NCBI RefSeq assembly: GCF_902806685.2
Contig: NC_048555.1
Span: 13,206,001-13,270,000, forward strand
DNA from: Maniola hyperantus
Lineage: Eukaryota > Arthropoda > Insecta > Lepidoptera > Nymphalidae
Reading direction: 5' to 3'
DNA length: 64,000 nucleotides
Shown here: in pieces, positions 41,707 through 54,324 of the stretch
Layout: each line of letters opens with the position of its first letter
Position numbering within the stretch: position 1 is the first letter of the stretch
Notes under the pieces: model-generated
Databases searched by the model: none
Seen by the model: the letters and a program-made list of their open reading frames with translations, nothing else
What the model was told of the DNA's origin: nothing
Translations under genes and position numbers: made by a program

Positions 41707-42212
41707 CATAGCTTCATATTGTAAACTAATTATTATATTTTGAAAAAAGCAACCGCCGAGTATTGATTGGGTTTTCGATACGCTTGCTGAATCATCGATG
41801 TTATATTTTTTTCAAAGAGGGAAAATATGTTAAGAGAAAAATTGAAAACTAAATCTGAGCTCCAACGTAAGGGAAGCGGGCAATGAGTAATCGTGTGTTG
41901 CCATTTCCCTACTCCCCCATTCCCGTCACGTAGTGTTGCCAGGGGAGAAATAAATATTTTCCACCAAAATCGCGATCTATTTATATGTAAATTTTTACAT
42001 TTTTCCGTGCGATAGAGTCGTGTATGTTTGTCGCGTTAGGTTTTATTGTTTCGGAGATAATGGGGAGCACAGGTGTGTGCAGACTGCAGAGCATGGGAGA
42101 TATCAAATAAACTCCATGTGTTCAAGTAAATATTGTCATCTTTTCTATTGTTTACATGTTTACGCTTGCTATTTTACATATTGTATGTTGGTATATTATT
42201 ATCTTACCTAAA

Positions 42213-42480
42213 TCCATATTAATATTATAAATGCGAAAGTGTGTCTGTCTGTCTGTCTGCTAGCTTTTCACGGCCCAACAGCTTAACCGACAGCTTTTGA
42301 CGAAATTCTGTACAGAGTTACCTTACATGCCGAGGATGGACAATGGACATAGGCTACTTTTATCCCGGAAAATCAAAGACTTCCCACGGGATCCTAAAGG
42401 CCCATCCGTAAAACCGATTTGTATGAAATTTGGTACAGAGGTAGCTTGCGTCCCGGAAATTGTCATTTTATCCCGGAAAA
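42213..42480 (+). mobile_element. Lep1-type Helitron, 3'-truncated
   Basis: TC start 'tccatattaatattataaat', CTGT run, 'ctagcttttcacggcccaac', ends within 'ttatcccggaaaaacctc' without hairpin or CTAG. Confidence 0.7.
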
Positions 42481-42595
42481 ACCTCATTCAGTTCGCTTCT
42501 TTAACTATTGAGCTATCGAGGCTCAATTATGAATGTGTTCTTTTACAGATTAGGTCCCGAACGTGCCCTTAAATTATTACTATGTTACAGGTGAT

Positions 42596-42611
42596 ATATA
42601 TATATATATAG
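42596..42611. repeat. (TA)n microsatellite
   Basis: About eight TA units. Confidence 0.7.
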
Positions 42612-42964
42612 ATCCTATAATGATAGCGTTTGTTAGAGAGCCTCCATTTTGCTTGAGACCCTAGGTGCTGTCATACCTGGCTCGTTACTGTGACGGATTG
42701 TTGGCACGCGAACATACAAGCAGCTATTATATAGATATACGAGATTGATGATACAAATCCCTACTGAAATATGTAACGGTTCCAAATACGCGATACATCA
42801 AAGGAAAACTTTTTCAATTACAGAATTGATATGTTTAGCAAATGTGGGTCCGTAACAAACATGTTAAAAATTGGGTTAGAACTTAGAAGCCGGATCTCGC
42901 ATTACGGAAATTAAAAAACAAGTGTTTTAATTTTTTTACATTTGTAACAAAGCGAAACTTAGGC

Positions 42965-43243
42965 AGGGGATTTCCCGTGGTAACTCTTGATTTTCCGGGA
43001 TAAAAGGTCTAAGGATGTCCCTCCCTTAGATGCAAGTTTTCTCTATACCTTTGATCAAAATCGGTTAAGCAACCTTTAAAAATCGCTTGGAAACTCTTTG
43101 ATTTTCCGAGACAAATAGTGGCTTCCTCGGGATGCAAGATATCTCTGTACCAAATCTCGTCGAAATCTTTTTCGACGAATGGGACGTGAGAAGCTAACAG
43201 ACAGACAGACACACTTTTGCATTTATATTGTTAGTATGGATTG
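42965..43243 (-). mobile_element. Lep1-type Helitron, degraded
   Basis: 'tttcccgtggtaactcttga', 'gacgtgagaagctaacagac', right end 'tgcatttatattgttagtat'. Confidence 0.65.
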
Positions 43244-43285
43244 ACAATTCATTTCACCTTCGACAATCCGCTAGGCCTAGAAGTT

Positions 43286-43510
43286 ACAGTACGCGGCCGA
43301 AAGTAATGTACATCGGCCTTTAGAAGGAGATAGCTGATTTGTAAAGCATTGTCGCTGTCGTTGAGACCGACAAAACGTCATATAGGTACGAGTGACAAAG
43401 ACAATGCTCTACAAATCCGAAATGTCATTGTAAAGGCCGCTGTATGCGACAGGTCGAGATGACAAACGGGTTATGAGGCGGGGGGACGCCTCGCACCATG
43501 TTAGCGCGGG
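43286..43510. mobile_element. MITE family D, copy 4, joined to a foldback arm
   Basis: 'acagtacgcggccgaaagta' at the left, interior 'ttgagaccgacaaaacgtca', right end degraded ('taaaggccgctgtatgcgac'). 43447-43510 is an arm of the GC-rich hairpin element seen at 2771-2908. Confidence 0.7.
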
Positions 43511-43887
43511 AGTCGCAGACCTGACAGAGACCTCAAAGACCTCAACTAAGAAAAGATTTACAATAACCGACCAATCTGAGATGGGTCAAACTCTATCTGG
43601 TCTATTAAGAATGGTCATAAATTCAGCAAAACCATTAAATGGATTTCCATACAAAAGTAATTTTCGGTTACAAAACAATAAATTGATAGTTCAGCTCACG
43701 TAGTCCATCACATGGGCCATTAGCCAGCTTCCCTCTCCTCTCGTGGCTGCGAGCCGTGACCCGGCTCTGATACATGCCAGCAAATAGCATTTGGGGGACG
43801 CAAATGGTTTAATTTTGTAAAATTTTCTACGTAATCCGATACAAAATTTTACGAAATTAAAATTCTACGTAATCGTACTATTAGAAG

Positions 43888-44158
43888 CTGTGATAGCCTA
43901 GTGGTTAGGACGTCCGCCTTCTAATCGGTGGTCAGGGGTTCGATCCCGGGCACGCACCCCCAAAACCCCTATTTCACCCCCTTAGGGGTAGAATTTTCAA
44001 AAATCCTTTCTTAGCGGATGCCTACGTCATAATAGCTATCTGCATGCTCAGCCCGATCCGTCCAGTAGTGTGAGCTGTGCGTTGATAGATCAGTCAGCCA
44101 GTTAGTCAGTGAGTCAGTCAGTCAGTCTATCACCTTTTCCTTTTATATATTGAGATAT
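43888..44158. mobile_element. SINE head fused to Helitron family B
   Basis: 43888-43957 is a well-formed tRNA-like head ('gtgatagcctagtggttagg', 'ggttcgatcccgggcacg'). It passes without a break at 43958 into the interior of a reversed Helitron B ('cccttaggggtagaattttc', 'gcggatgcctacgtcataat', CAGT repeats). Not a functional tRNA gene, because the acceptor stem is absent. Confidence 0.75.
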
Positions 44159-44756
44159 TAGTATGCTTATTTCTAAAATAATAATCTAGTTAGTTGCACT
44201 TTGGCAACTAAACCAAGTTTTCCTGCATTAAGGTTTAATGATTTCGCGAAAGGAACTGCATTCATCCATCATGCTGTCAGCAGTCAGCAGTGTACAGCAA
44301 TGCCGTGTTGAATATACATGTGGAAAACCTCGGAAACCCTTCAAATTGCTTCATCGCCAACTGCAAATATAAATTGGTCTCCTTACATCATTAGCCATTT
44401 GCTGTTCCAACACGCGAATACAAACTTTATGCTGTTGTAAAAAGACAGGTTTACTCTGCAAATACATCGTGGTTTTAAAGCACTCCAGCTTCAAACAAAA
44501 ATAGGTGAAGAAAAGTATTAACTTTTTAAAGTGCTTTTGTTATTAACAGTGAACTCTATGACAAGGGATTAGAGTATAAAATAGGTTTAAATGTTATTGT
44601 TGCTGAAAAATAGAGTGCACGTGAAATATGTCCCGGTGGGCATTTGCGCGATTTTTCACGAAAACAGCTTTGAATAGGTAAAGAAAATGCATGTATTGCT
44701 TGAAGGGTAATAAATTATATCCCAGTACTGATATACTTTTGCGTATTAATATACTA

Positions 44757-45282
44757 TAGGTAGTAGATGTTGCCCGCGACTTCGTCCGCGTGGATCTGAT
44801 TTTTGAAAATGCCATAACTTTTTTAAATTTTCCGAGATAAAAAGTAACCTTTTTTTTTTTTTTTTTTTTTTCCGTTCGGGGAGGAGGAAAATCCTCATGG
44901 ATGCCTCCGGCATGCCCGACTCCACAATGGCCTACGGACTAAAAACCTCCTCCATGCCATAATGCCATAACTTTTTTAAATTTTCCGAGATAAAAAGTAA
45001 CCTACGATCTATATTCTGTGCCTGAGCTGCGAGCTATCACTGTACCAAATGGGTGATGCCCACGACTTCATTGTGGATTTAGGCTTTTTGAAAATCCCGT
45101 GGAAACTCTTTCACATTCTGGGACAAAAAGTAACCTATGTCCATGCCCGAAATTCAAGCTATAATATCTATACCAAACGTCAATATCGGTTAAACAGATT
45201 GGCCCTGAAAAGCTCGCAGACAGACAAAGTGACAGACAGACAGACACACTTTCGCATGTATACATTTTATTAGTATGGAATC
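44757..45282 (-). mobile_element. Lep1-type Helitron interrupted by a retroposon
   Basis: Left end 'agtagatgttgcccgcgact' plus hairpin; right end 'ttcgcatgtatacattttat'. It is split by an insertion at 44851-44960. Confidence 0.75.
44851..44960 (-). mobile_element. Short retroposon with 43-bp target duplication
   Basis: A T run (reversed A tail) at 44850-44871 is followed by 'ccgttcggggaggaggaaaa' and 'catgcccgactccacaatgg'. The host sequence 44808-44850 is repeated exactly at 44961-45003. Confidence 0.75.
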
Positions 45283-46084
45283 GCTGAACACCCTGATAAC
45301 AAAACGTAATTTTGCTATTCCTATTATAAGCTTTGAAAATAAATAATTAGATTATATTATTATTATTTTATACAATCAACACTATTTACGGTGAAGATGA
45401 CTTTTGGGTTAGTTATTAATTTATTATAGTATAACTCACACTAATATGTCTGTTTTTGTGTGTGTGTTTTTCAGTTTCTCTTTGAAGATCCTCGGGACAG
45501 CTGACACAAGCTTTTTCTAGGGTCACTGCCAGCAGTCAGTAAAGTTACCTAGGTATTAAGAGCCCGTTAACAGAATTACCGACTTTTTAGGAAATATTGA
45601 CGTCCGAATTGCTTCAATTCACGTGGATTATAAAAATTTTGTTTTATTAAATTTAAAGATAAATCGTTTCTTAAGGGACTCTTGGAGATAAAATATTAAT
45701 TACACTAAAATATAATTCCAATCTTAATTCTTGCGAAAGACGTTTACTAATTTCACACATTACGATCTGACATAATAACCACAAAAAATTTCAGAAAGCG
45801 ATTTATAACAAATACCTACTAATATAATACTATGAACATACTCGCTGAATTGGACTCTTGGATTTAGTTTTGACTATCGTAATTTTACAGATAAAAAATA
45901 AGTTACTTGATAGGTTTAATTAATAGTACGAAACTTTAGTATTTATTAAGCCTAAATTGTAGAAAAAAGTTTTTTAAACTGTATTTTGATCAATAAAATT
46001 ATCAGAGTATCCACTCTGAACCACCAGGCTATTAAAGTTAATAGACAAGTGGCTGACTTAGTATTTTGCCACTACCGACTGTGC

Positions 46085-46285
46085 TGGGATATGACGTCAC
46101 TGCCGTCAGCAGTGTTCCGCCGTGACGTCACTTCACTCACCTGGCGATGGTGTGCAGATGAGCGCTGGTGGCTAGCTTGACGAGCGGGCGGTGGGGCGGG
46201 CGGCTGGGCCGCGTGGGCGGGCTGTACGTGTACTCCGCCGTTTCACTTCCCGTCAACCATGACCAATGTTCTGCCATGACGTCAC
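46085..46285 (-). promoter_or_regulatory. GC-rich patch with three CRE palindromes
   Basis: TGACGTCA occurs at about 46092, 46122 and 46277 within 200 bp of otherwise AT-rich DNA. This is the cAMP-response/ATF-type site. The patch surrounds the candidate first exon at 46141-46277. No repeat family was recognised here. Confidence 0.5.
46141..46277 (-). CDS. Candidate first coding exon of an unknown gene
   Basis: On the minus strand an ATG (46275-46277, context GTCATGG) opens a frame of 45 codons plus two bases, beginning MAEHWSWLTGSE and rich in Pro/Arg in the middle. It ends at a strong donor (CAG|GTGAGTG, GT at 46139-46140). GC content is much higher than in the neighbourhood. I recognise no family and found no second exon downstream; a large intron reaching beyond GOBP2 would be needed. 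It could also be a chance frame in a CpG-rich promoter. Confidence 0.35.
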
Positions 46286-46289
46286 TTCA

Positions 46290-48100
46290 CTTCACTATGC
46301 TTCTGTTAATCACACTCAAGAGATTACACTTTTTTTCTTCCGTTTGATAGCTTTATGAAGTGCCAGATTATTCATAATTTACTTGGTCAATAATTTAATT
46401 GGCTTCACAAAAAAATACCTACAATTTACTTTAGATATCTTCTACTATGACTAAAAAGTAAACGCAAATAAAGTAAAATAAGTCTGAGCTTAAAAAGCTA
46501 AACTTTATTAAATATAAGAACCAACTAAGCTAATTAATGTTCAAAATTAAGCAATAAATATATTTTACACAAAGAAAATTAACGATTCGGTTTGGACATA
46601 GTGGCTGTAAAGCTTGTTAAGACGTAATAGCCATAATAAAAAGAAATGATCACATTAAACTGTCAAGTCCAATAAAATATCAAATCTATAAGATCACAAC
46701 TGTTCACGAAACTCATTCCTCAAATCTCTCAACATTTGAACTTTGTCTCAACTCTTATTAAATTCACGAACAATGATTTATGGCGCCTTAACTAGACAAG
46801 CTGTCCACAGCTGACGAATTTCCGACAAAAACAAACAAAGGAAAATAGCCCTTATCACCACCCATTACATAACACAATAGAGAAACTAATCTTACATGAT
46901 TATTGGAAACCAAAATTCCTTGTAAGGAAATCATTCAATAATGAACCTAATTCTATTTAAAGTAGAGTCGAAATAGAGTCATTGATTGAAGTGGTAAGTT
47001 TTTCGTCAAATCAAGAAAATGCATTTAGGAAAACACCGTTATAGTCCCAGAGAGAGCTACAACTTCTTAAATACCTAATTGAAGCCAAACCCAAATGCGG
47101 TAAAAATGAAAATAAGTGTGAACTGTGAACTGAAATTCAAAAAGCTGTTTAACAAAGTGTAACAGAAATGACTTTAATGACGATTCTAAATGCTAATAGT
47201 AAGCTGTAGTTATTTGATTCTCGCAGATTGTTTGGTAAACTAGAGCTTTTAAAATGATCCGTTAGGTGCGCTGTTTCTTTTCCTACAGTTGGTATATGAA
47301 ATAAATATATTTTGGTTACTATAATAGTAGTAACCAAAACGCAAAATATTGGTTGTGATTGTAATTTGTAGCAAATAGCAATACGCTTATTCTGTAAATT
47401 AAAAAAATAAACCATTGCGGCTTCTGATTTATTCTTTATTTTTGCGTTTCTAATGTAGCCACTAACAAAAATAACATGAGGTACATATGAGCTATATTAT
47501 AATTATTAGATAATTCACTTTGTGTAATATTTACAATATTCACATTTTTTTTAAATAACAGACTTAAGAGAAAGATATAGCAGTAGATATGAATTTTTAA
47601 AATTACATTGTTAACTTGCTAATATTGATTAATGAAGAATAAATATCACAATCCTGTCATAATATGAAAGTAGAAATATAAAGTTACACAATATATTGTA
47701 TTTTTTAAAATTAAGTACGTTCTTAATTCCTTCAAGAATCATTATCAAAAAATTATCAAGTGTTCAGATCCATATAGATATGTCCTGTCCACCTATCTCT
47801 TAGACTAGAATCATTCCCCTTTACCATTGCCATTGTCGGTGTTCTAGAATCGATTGATATTTGTCTCACTCATACAGCGTACCGAGGAAAAGAAATAGAT
47901 GATCTGGAATTCATTCATAATAGGCTAGTTTAGGAGGTAGGAGTGAAGGTAATAAATCTTGAGACCCTTATGATACGGTGCCAAGATAGAGGGAGTTCTA
48001 GTATAAAGTGGGGTAAGTGTACCTATTGCTTACCACATGCCGGGTCGGAATGGAATAAATGGTGGATTTGTGATACTTGTGGTTTATTATTGTAGTTGCA
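46290..48100. other. No recognised gene
   Basis: Long AT-rich stretch without repeats I can identify and without coding-like frames. It may be ordinary intron or intergenic DNA. Confidence 0.45.
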
Positions 48101-48117
48101 TTTTATTTTGTGCTAAC

Positions 48118-48310
48118 CCACCGTGATAGCCTAGTGGTTAGGACTTCCGCCTACGGGTGGTTGGGGATGCGATCCCGAGTAAGCTATCTTTGTACCGAAT
48201 TTTATCGAAAGCGGTTAAACAGGTAGGCGGTGAAAAGCTAGCAGACAAACACACAGGCAGACAGACGCACATTCGCATTTATAATATTAGATATTAGATA
48301 AGTATGGATT
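48118..48310. mobile_element. SINE head fused to a Lep1-type Helitron
   Basis: tRNA-like head 'gtgatagcctagtggttagg' at 48124-48180, then directly the interior of a reversed Lep1 ('accgaattttatcgaaagcg', 'gtgaaaagctagcagacaaa', 'cattcgcatttataatatta'). Confidence 0.7.
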
Positions 48311-49371
48311 CTGTGAAAAATACTTTAATAACTTAAATTAGGTAGATTTTAGCGTTTAAACTATCGTGAGTGATTTCCATTATATATAAGGACCCCGGAT
48401 TGGTTCGAAACTAGTCGGGCTAACAACGACTAATTATGTGAGTAAAGCCGGTGGCAGAAATTAGGTAGATTTATCTATTTACAAAATACAGAGTGTTAGA
48501 CAGAGTTACATACAACAGCTGCAATATAAAGTTTAATTCTAAATAATTAAATTTGAAATGCAATTCCAAGTAATCTAAGTAAACTGGGATCAGGGGCACC
48601 CTCTCGTCGCCCTCCTTAACATTTATAACTGATGAATTTGCTAATATCCACATTCCAGTTAAGGACAGAAACATAAAATAGTTCGTCGTACACGCTCAAC
48701 TCAAACCGCTCTAGGTTTCAGTTTGGCGTTTTTTTTGCGCAACCAGGATTTTAAACAAATGTTTAAAAGAAGTCTTTTATTTAAAAAAATTTTTTTTTTA
48801 AAACTGTTTTTTTTTCAACCCTGCGACGCGCTTATAAGTTCGTATCCGAAGACATCCGTAGAAATAACACAAAATGCGTAGACAAAAATTTCTCGTCGGC
48901 CGCATGTTAGTTCAGTAAAAAATTTTCTCGTTTAGCTGAGCCGCGAAAGATGCCAATCCATATCACTCACACGCACTGTTCGAGCGAACCCGTCGGAAGG
49001 AGCACGAGTCACACGCGCATTCGGGTTATCGAAGCGCGTGTAAACGTGTATGCCAAATCGAGCGTAAAATGTGCAGTAAAAACGATAGTCTGAAACTTAG
49101 CTTTACTCTAAGCATGTTTTTATTAAATCTTCAAATTGAACATATCTCTCGAAGATGTATTTTGAAATTTACACACATAAAGAACTATCTCATTGGAAAA
49201 ACTTCATACTTTTGATGACATTATTTTTCTGCGCGAAAGAAATGAAAAAACATGTTCAGTTTTTTCTTTCAGCGAGTGGCATAACATTAATTGAAAAATA
49301 ACAACAGTTGAGTAAAAATGAAACACTTTTCTTAAAATATCAAGAGACTAAGATTTTAAAACTCTTAGGTA

Positions 49372-49586
49372 CTAGCTAATGCCTGCGACTTCGTACACGT
49401 GGATTTAGGTTTTAAAAAAATCCGTGGGAATTTTTTGATTTTCCGCGGGATGGCCTATGTCACTCTCCAGGTCTTAAACCCATGAAAAAAATAACGTCGA
49501 TCCGTTGCTCTGTTGCAACGTGATTGAAGGACAAACCAATAAACCAACAAACAAACACACTATTTCATTTATAATATGGGTAGTGA
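49372..49586 (-). mobile_element. Lep1-type Helitron, complete
   Basis: CTAG at 49372-49375 preceded by A, body 'atggcctatgtcactctcca', right end 'atataatatgggtagtga'-like terminus followed by T. Same subtype as 547-788 and 40498-40695. Confidence 0.75.
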
Positions 49587-50009
49587 TGTGTAGGATCTAT
49601 TACAGTGTCATGAGCGGGAGTATTCATCAGTAACCCCTGGTTTGCAGGAGTTTACCGACACCACTTCAGGCGGCCAAACCAAGGAGGCGTTAAGAGTTTT
49701 TACTTCCTGAAAATTGTAGCGGAATACGAGATTTGTCTGTGAAATAAAAACGAATTAAGAAGAAAAGTAGTAGGTGAATGACACAGGTATCTGAACTCAT
49801 AGAAATGCCCAAAAGAATGCAATGTTTTCAGGGTTTCAGGGTATGTGTGTAGATCAGATCATGAATGACATGATCCATACTTAATTACTTAATACTTAAT
49901 TTATTTAATATTATTTAATACTTCGTTACTTTTTACGCATTGAGGGTCAAACCTCTGTGGTTTTTACAATGCGTGCTACCTATTATGTGTAATTTTCTCT
50001 TGTATGTAA

Positions 50010-50032
50010 TTAAAAAAAAAAAAAAAAAAAAA
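50010..50032. repeat. Poly-A tract
   Basis: About 20 A closing a LINE/SINE-like tail ('tcttgtatgtaatt' before it). Confidence 0.5.
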
Positions 50033-50079
50033 TTTACTTAATAACTTAATACGTAATATTAACTTAATACTTTACCTTA

Positions 50080-50360
50080 TTAATATTACAAATGCGAAAG
50101 TGTGTCTGTCTGTCAGTCTGCTAGCTTTTCACGACCCATCCGTTTAACCATCATCATCATCATCAACCGATAGACGTCCACTGCTGGACATAGATCTCTT
50201 GTAGGGACTGCCACACGCTACGGTCTTGCGCCGCCTGAATCCAGCGGCTCCGTGCGACTCGTCTGATGTCGTCCGTCCACCTAGTGGGGGGGGTCTTCCA
50301 ACACTGCGTCTTCCGGTGCGTGCCATTCTATTGGGACCCCAACGCGGTCCTGTTCGTTCA
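50080..50360. mobile_element. Lep1 5' end fused to a LINE 3' end
   Basis: 50080-50148 is the 5' part of a Lep1 ('caaatgcgaaagtgtgtctg', 'agcttttcacgacccatccg'). From 50149 a (CAT)n run opens a reversed LINE 3' end ('accgatagacgtccactgct', 'cagcggctccgtgcgactcg', 'tgtcgtccgtccacctag'). The minus-strand open frame here is decayed reverse-transcriptase coding sequence. Confidence 0.7.
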
Positions 50361-50704
50361 ACCGCTTTTGATAAAATTATTTCTTGTGGTAAGTGTATAG
50401 AGCAATATCTTATGACGTCACCTAGTGAAAATTCCCCTTTATTCATCAGTGAAGTATAGAGTGGGACGCGCCCTCTATTGCTGGGCTGATTTATAGCCAA
50501 TGGAATGCATTACTGTAGTTCCTTACAGCGGATTATCTAGGACGCTATTGTGAGGGGTGTGGTGCTGATGCTGCTAAGTAATTAACAGGAGCTTGCAGCC
50601 TTACAGTTTAACACGATGGCCCAAAAAAGGAGTGATGATTTCAGAGTCTATGTATGTATGTAAGTTGTTTTATTCCACTATAACTTCTAAATGCCTGAAC
50701 TGAT

Positions 50705-50775
50705 TTAGAGGGATATCGTTGGAATCCTTACATGTTGATGTAAGGATCCCAACGATATCCCTCCAAATCACTAAT
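50705..50775. repeat. Inverted repeat
   Basis: 'gagggatatcgttggaatcc' (50709-50728) is followed after 15 bases by its inverse 'ggatcccaacgatatccctc'. Stem of ~20 with one mismatch; short hairpin. Confidence 0.7.
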
Positions 50776-51744
50776 CCCTCCAAATACTGGCTGTAAATTT
50801 TTGAAATAATTTAGTAATGTGTCATTTTCAAATGTAACCGTTTTTACTTTTTAGTTAATAGTAGGGTCCCGTTGGCACCCTTCGGGTACGGAACCCTAAA
50901 AACTATTTAATTATCAGGGTAAAAGTAAAGTCTCCCGCCGATTGAGCGCAAATCGAGACCGCAACAAAATTTTGAAAAATTCTCAGTTTTCCAACCAGAT
51001 CCAACTCGGTAAACTTTAGGCTTTTTTCTGAAAAACTGCGACAGAAGTATTATTAAGGGAAAGCACTATGCCATTATTATGCTTTTACAGTTGTCACTGA
51101 ACCCATAGAGACAAAGCTTTCGTAATCGTCACTGAAGTACTGTACAGTGACGTCATAGTATACCTTGTTCGCTTTTACCGGACAATGCATTACGACAAAA
51201 CGACGACAAAAAGGAAAATCACGCACCAGCCACTTCATTAGAACATCCAGAACAGACACGATCAATCGAAACACAATCCAAATTCGTTCAGAATTAAGTT
51301 GAAATTACAATACACGAAAATCAAATCAGCTAAAATACTGAAAACAATTTGGATTCAATAGAAAATGCACTGTATAACAAGTGACATAGATTCGCAATTA
51401 CGATAAAAAATACAGAGTACAGAAATTCTGAAAAATATGACAATCGAAAATAAACCTAATTGCGTTTGTGCTTTGGGCTAAAATTAGGTAGTACAACAAG
51501 GTAAAGGGGTGGAAGCCCTTAATCTAGGGGTTTTGTCGAGATAGAATTAAAAATGTACGTTTGTGTACATTTGCATACGTTTCACGGTCGTTACATTTAC
51601 AACTGAATTAATGTTAGTTCTTTTGAAACAGAAAGTCCCGGGTTTCAGTCTCGGTTGATGATATTTTAAAAAGACTTTTCATTTTAAAATTTTAAGTAAA
51701 TCGCGCGCCAAAATTCCTTTATTACTTTACGTACTTAATACTAA

Positions 51745-52038
51745 GGAATTTCACCCTCACCATCTGGGTGTCTGGTGCACTTCGACCGTCCGCTGCGCCA
51801 GATCCTTCTTTCCACGCACGTGCAAACTGTGGAACCAACTCCCATCGGCGGTGTTCCCTCTAGATTATAACATGGGGTTATTCAAGGGGCGGACCAACAA
51901 ATTCCTAAAAGGCCGGCAACGCATCGGCGGCTCCTCTGGTGCTGCAAATGTTCATGGGCGGCGGTAATCACTTAACATCAGGTGACCCGCCTGCTCGCTT
52001 GCTCGCTATATCTATTAAAAAAAAAAAAAAAAAAAAAT
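51745..52038 (+). mobile_element. LINE 3' end (reverse transcriptase C-terminus)
   Basis: An intact reading frame in the third frame encodes ...SFFPRTCKLWNQLPSAVF, GLFKGRTNKFLKGRQR and ends HGRR-stop. It is followed by 'cacttaacatcaggtgaccc' and an A run at 52018-52036. The FFPRT.KLWNQLP pattern is the common C-terminus of CR1/Jockey-like reverse transcriptases. This is the best-preserved copy of the family also at 18865, 34883 and 39855. Confidence 0.8.
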
Positions 52039-52039
52039 A

Positions 52040-54320
52040 CTAGAGTAGTTACTAAACGTATTTTTTTAGATTTGAATTTGGAGTATTAGCTCTACTATCT
52101 ACACAGCGAAAAAAAAATTCGAAATTCGAATATTAAGTCTAAAAATTTAAAACTACGCATGATAGTATATCTTCAAGACAATCCAATATAGACTGGAATT
52201 CTAATTCAATACTCCATATATTACTACTAAAATTAATTTAACCCATGAGCATAACCGAAAATTCAAGGAAAACCCCGAAATTTTGTCTGATCTTACTTCA
52301 ATTTTCTACTTTATTTCTTAACTAATAAAGTCCATTTTAAGGATAGCTCCTAGCTCTGGAAAATTGTGTAACAGAACTTCCATTTTGAACTTTATGATTT
52401 AAAGGGCAAGGTTTATTATTGTATAGTTTATTTCAGCGTCTGACACGTAGTGCAATAGCCGTCTGCAACGTGAGTCATAGTAAAGCCCGTTTCACACAGG
52501 CGCAGAATGTATGTTGATGTGTGAGTGAGATCCTAGAGGACACAGTGAAAAGAGGAGAGGAAGATTTACAAAATAATTGTTAAAAATAAACAATGTTTTC
52601 TGTTTGAAAGCACATGATGTAAGAAATTTTCTTTTTTAATAAGTTGACTTATTATTTTTTCATGATCGTTTTTTTTTGAAATAAATATAAGTAGGTACCG
52701 TTATTTAAATTGGATAAATAAAAGTTTTAAACTTTGCAAGATGGTTTCCGAAAATTTAAATGAATCTCTAATAAAATAAAATAAAAGAACTGGATGAAGA
52801 CAAGCTTGAAACTTTATAAGACAACGACAACATACGAGAAAAATCCAGTATAAATAAAATTTGAGAGAAACATTTATGAACAATATTACTATACTTATTT
52901 TTCTTATCATATAAATCTCCAGATTGTCTACGAGAAATCGTTTATATAAGATATTAGTAAAGCACGAGGTAGAATATTATGTAAATAATAATGTTTTCAA
53001 ATCCGCTATCACCCGTCGCCATACCGCGGTCTGCGAGCGGGTGCCACTTTATGTGAAATCGATGCACCGCTGTTTGTAAACATTCTGCATCCACCCTTAC
53101 ATCTGTCAAACACACTCGAGCAAATAACGCCCTTATGTCAAGGGGGGAGGGACTGGAATAACACGAGCACACAAAACAACATTCAAAAGACTAATCTTCT
53201 TATTTTGGCAAATGGAATCTATGTACAGACTAGTATCGAAGTCTCGAGTGAACAAGCGTCATGGGTTTTGGTATAAACCTGTCATCATTAATTGATATTT
53301 AAAAAAATGACAGATAGACGTCAACTTCAATGAAACACTTGCAAAAAGCATAGTTCTGAAGTTACATGCGAAAAACGTACTCTTAACGAACTCATTTTTA
53401 AAAAAAATAGTATTTTATTTTTATGCAAATTTATTTTATTTTGGTTGTTAAAAGTATCAAAAGCATAGTTTACACTTTATTAATATATTAATTAATATTG
53501 ATTTATTACAAAAATTACCTGCTCGTTATAAAATTAAAACCGCCAAAATATTAAATTTTTTGATTTAAACACACTTTAAACTCTTAAGGCACGCACACAT
53601 TACAATGTTCATTATCGAGTCAAAATCACGCACGAAATTGATTTAAATATGTAGAATTTAGTAAATATATTTTGTTTACGATTGAGACGCGATGGCGCGC
53701 CGGTGCTGCCACGTTGCGAACTAACCTAACCTTGCCTACAGAATACAGACGGGGGATCGTAAAATCCTATAACATTCCTAATAGTCTTGATCCTTGATTC
53801 GAAACTTGTTCGTATTCATGACGTCGCTACTGTCTAGTATCTAGCCATTATTGACCTTTGCTCTATTTGGAGATATAGAAAGATAGTATTTGCATATTTT
53901 AACATAATTTATGCGATAAAATCAATTAGAGATTCGACGGATATGCATAATATTTTTTGGTGGCTTTTAAATTGCTTAGTTGGTAATTGGTTTTTTATTA
54001 TAATATTATTACAAATTGTATTTTTTGCAATGTTTTTGCTTTTTCTTGACAGATGTGCAGAAAAAATAATTTTCCCAGATGCACTATTGAATCCCACAGT
54101 TGCTCTTTCACGGTGCTATAATATTTTCGGTGGCTAAATCTCTATTACAATAACTGAGGAAAATTAAACGCAAAAATAGGTACATTATCAAAACAAAAAA
54201 TTGACAACTTTTTTGTATTCTCATTCAAAGTTGCCTACTATTTTTGATTACAGTTTTATTAGACTTTTTAATTATAGCACTATACATATTATCATACACA
54301 TCACTTAAAGTATCAAGACT
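52040..54320. other. No recognised gene
   Basis: Mostly AT-rich. Two GC-richer patches (53010-53160 and 53690-53760) contain no frame with splice signals I trust. Confidence 0.4.
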
Positions 54321-54324
54321 AGAT

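Noticed and set aside
43888..43957. Possible tRNA gene
   Set aside because: Good A and B boxes but no acceptor stem, and the same head occurs in several SINEs (for example 48124, and reversed at 3680).
50144..50500. 118-codon minus-strand frame
   Set aside because: Its middle is decayed LINE reverse-transcriptase C-terminus and its end is a translated (CAT)n tail.
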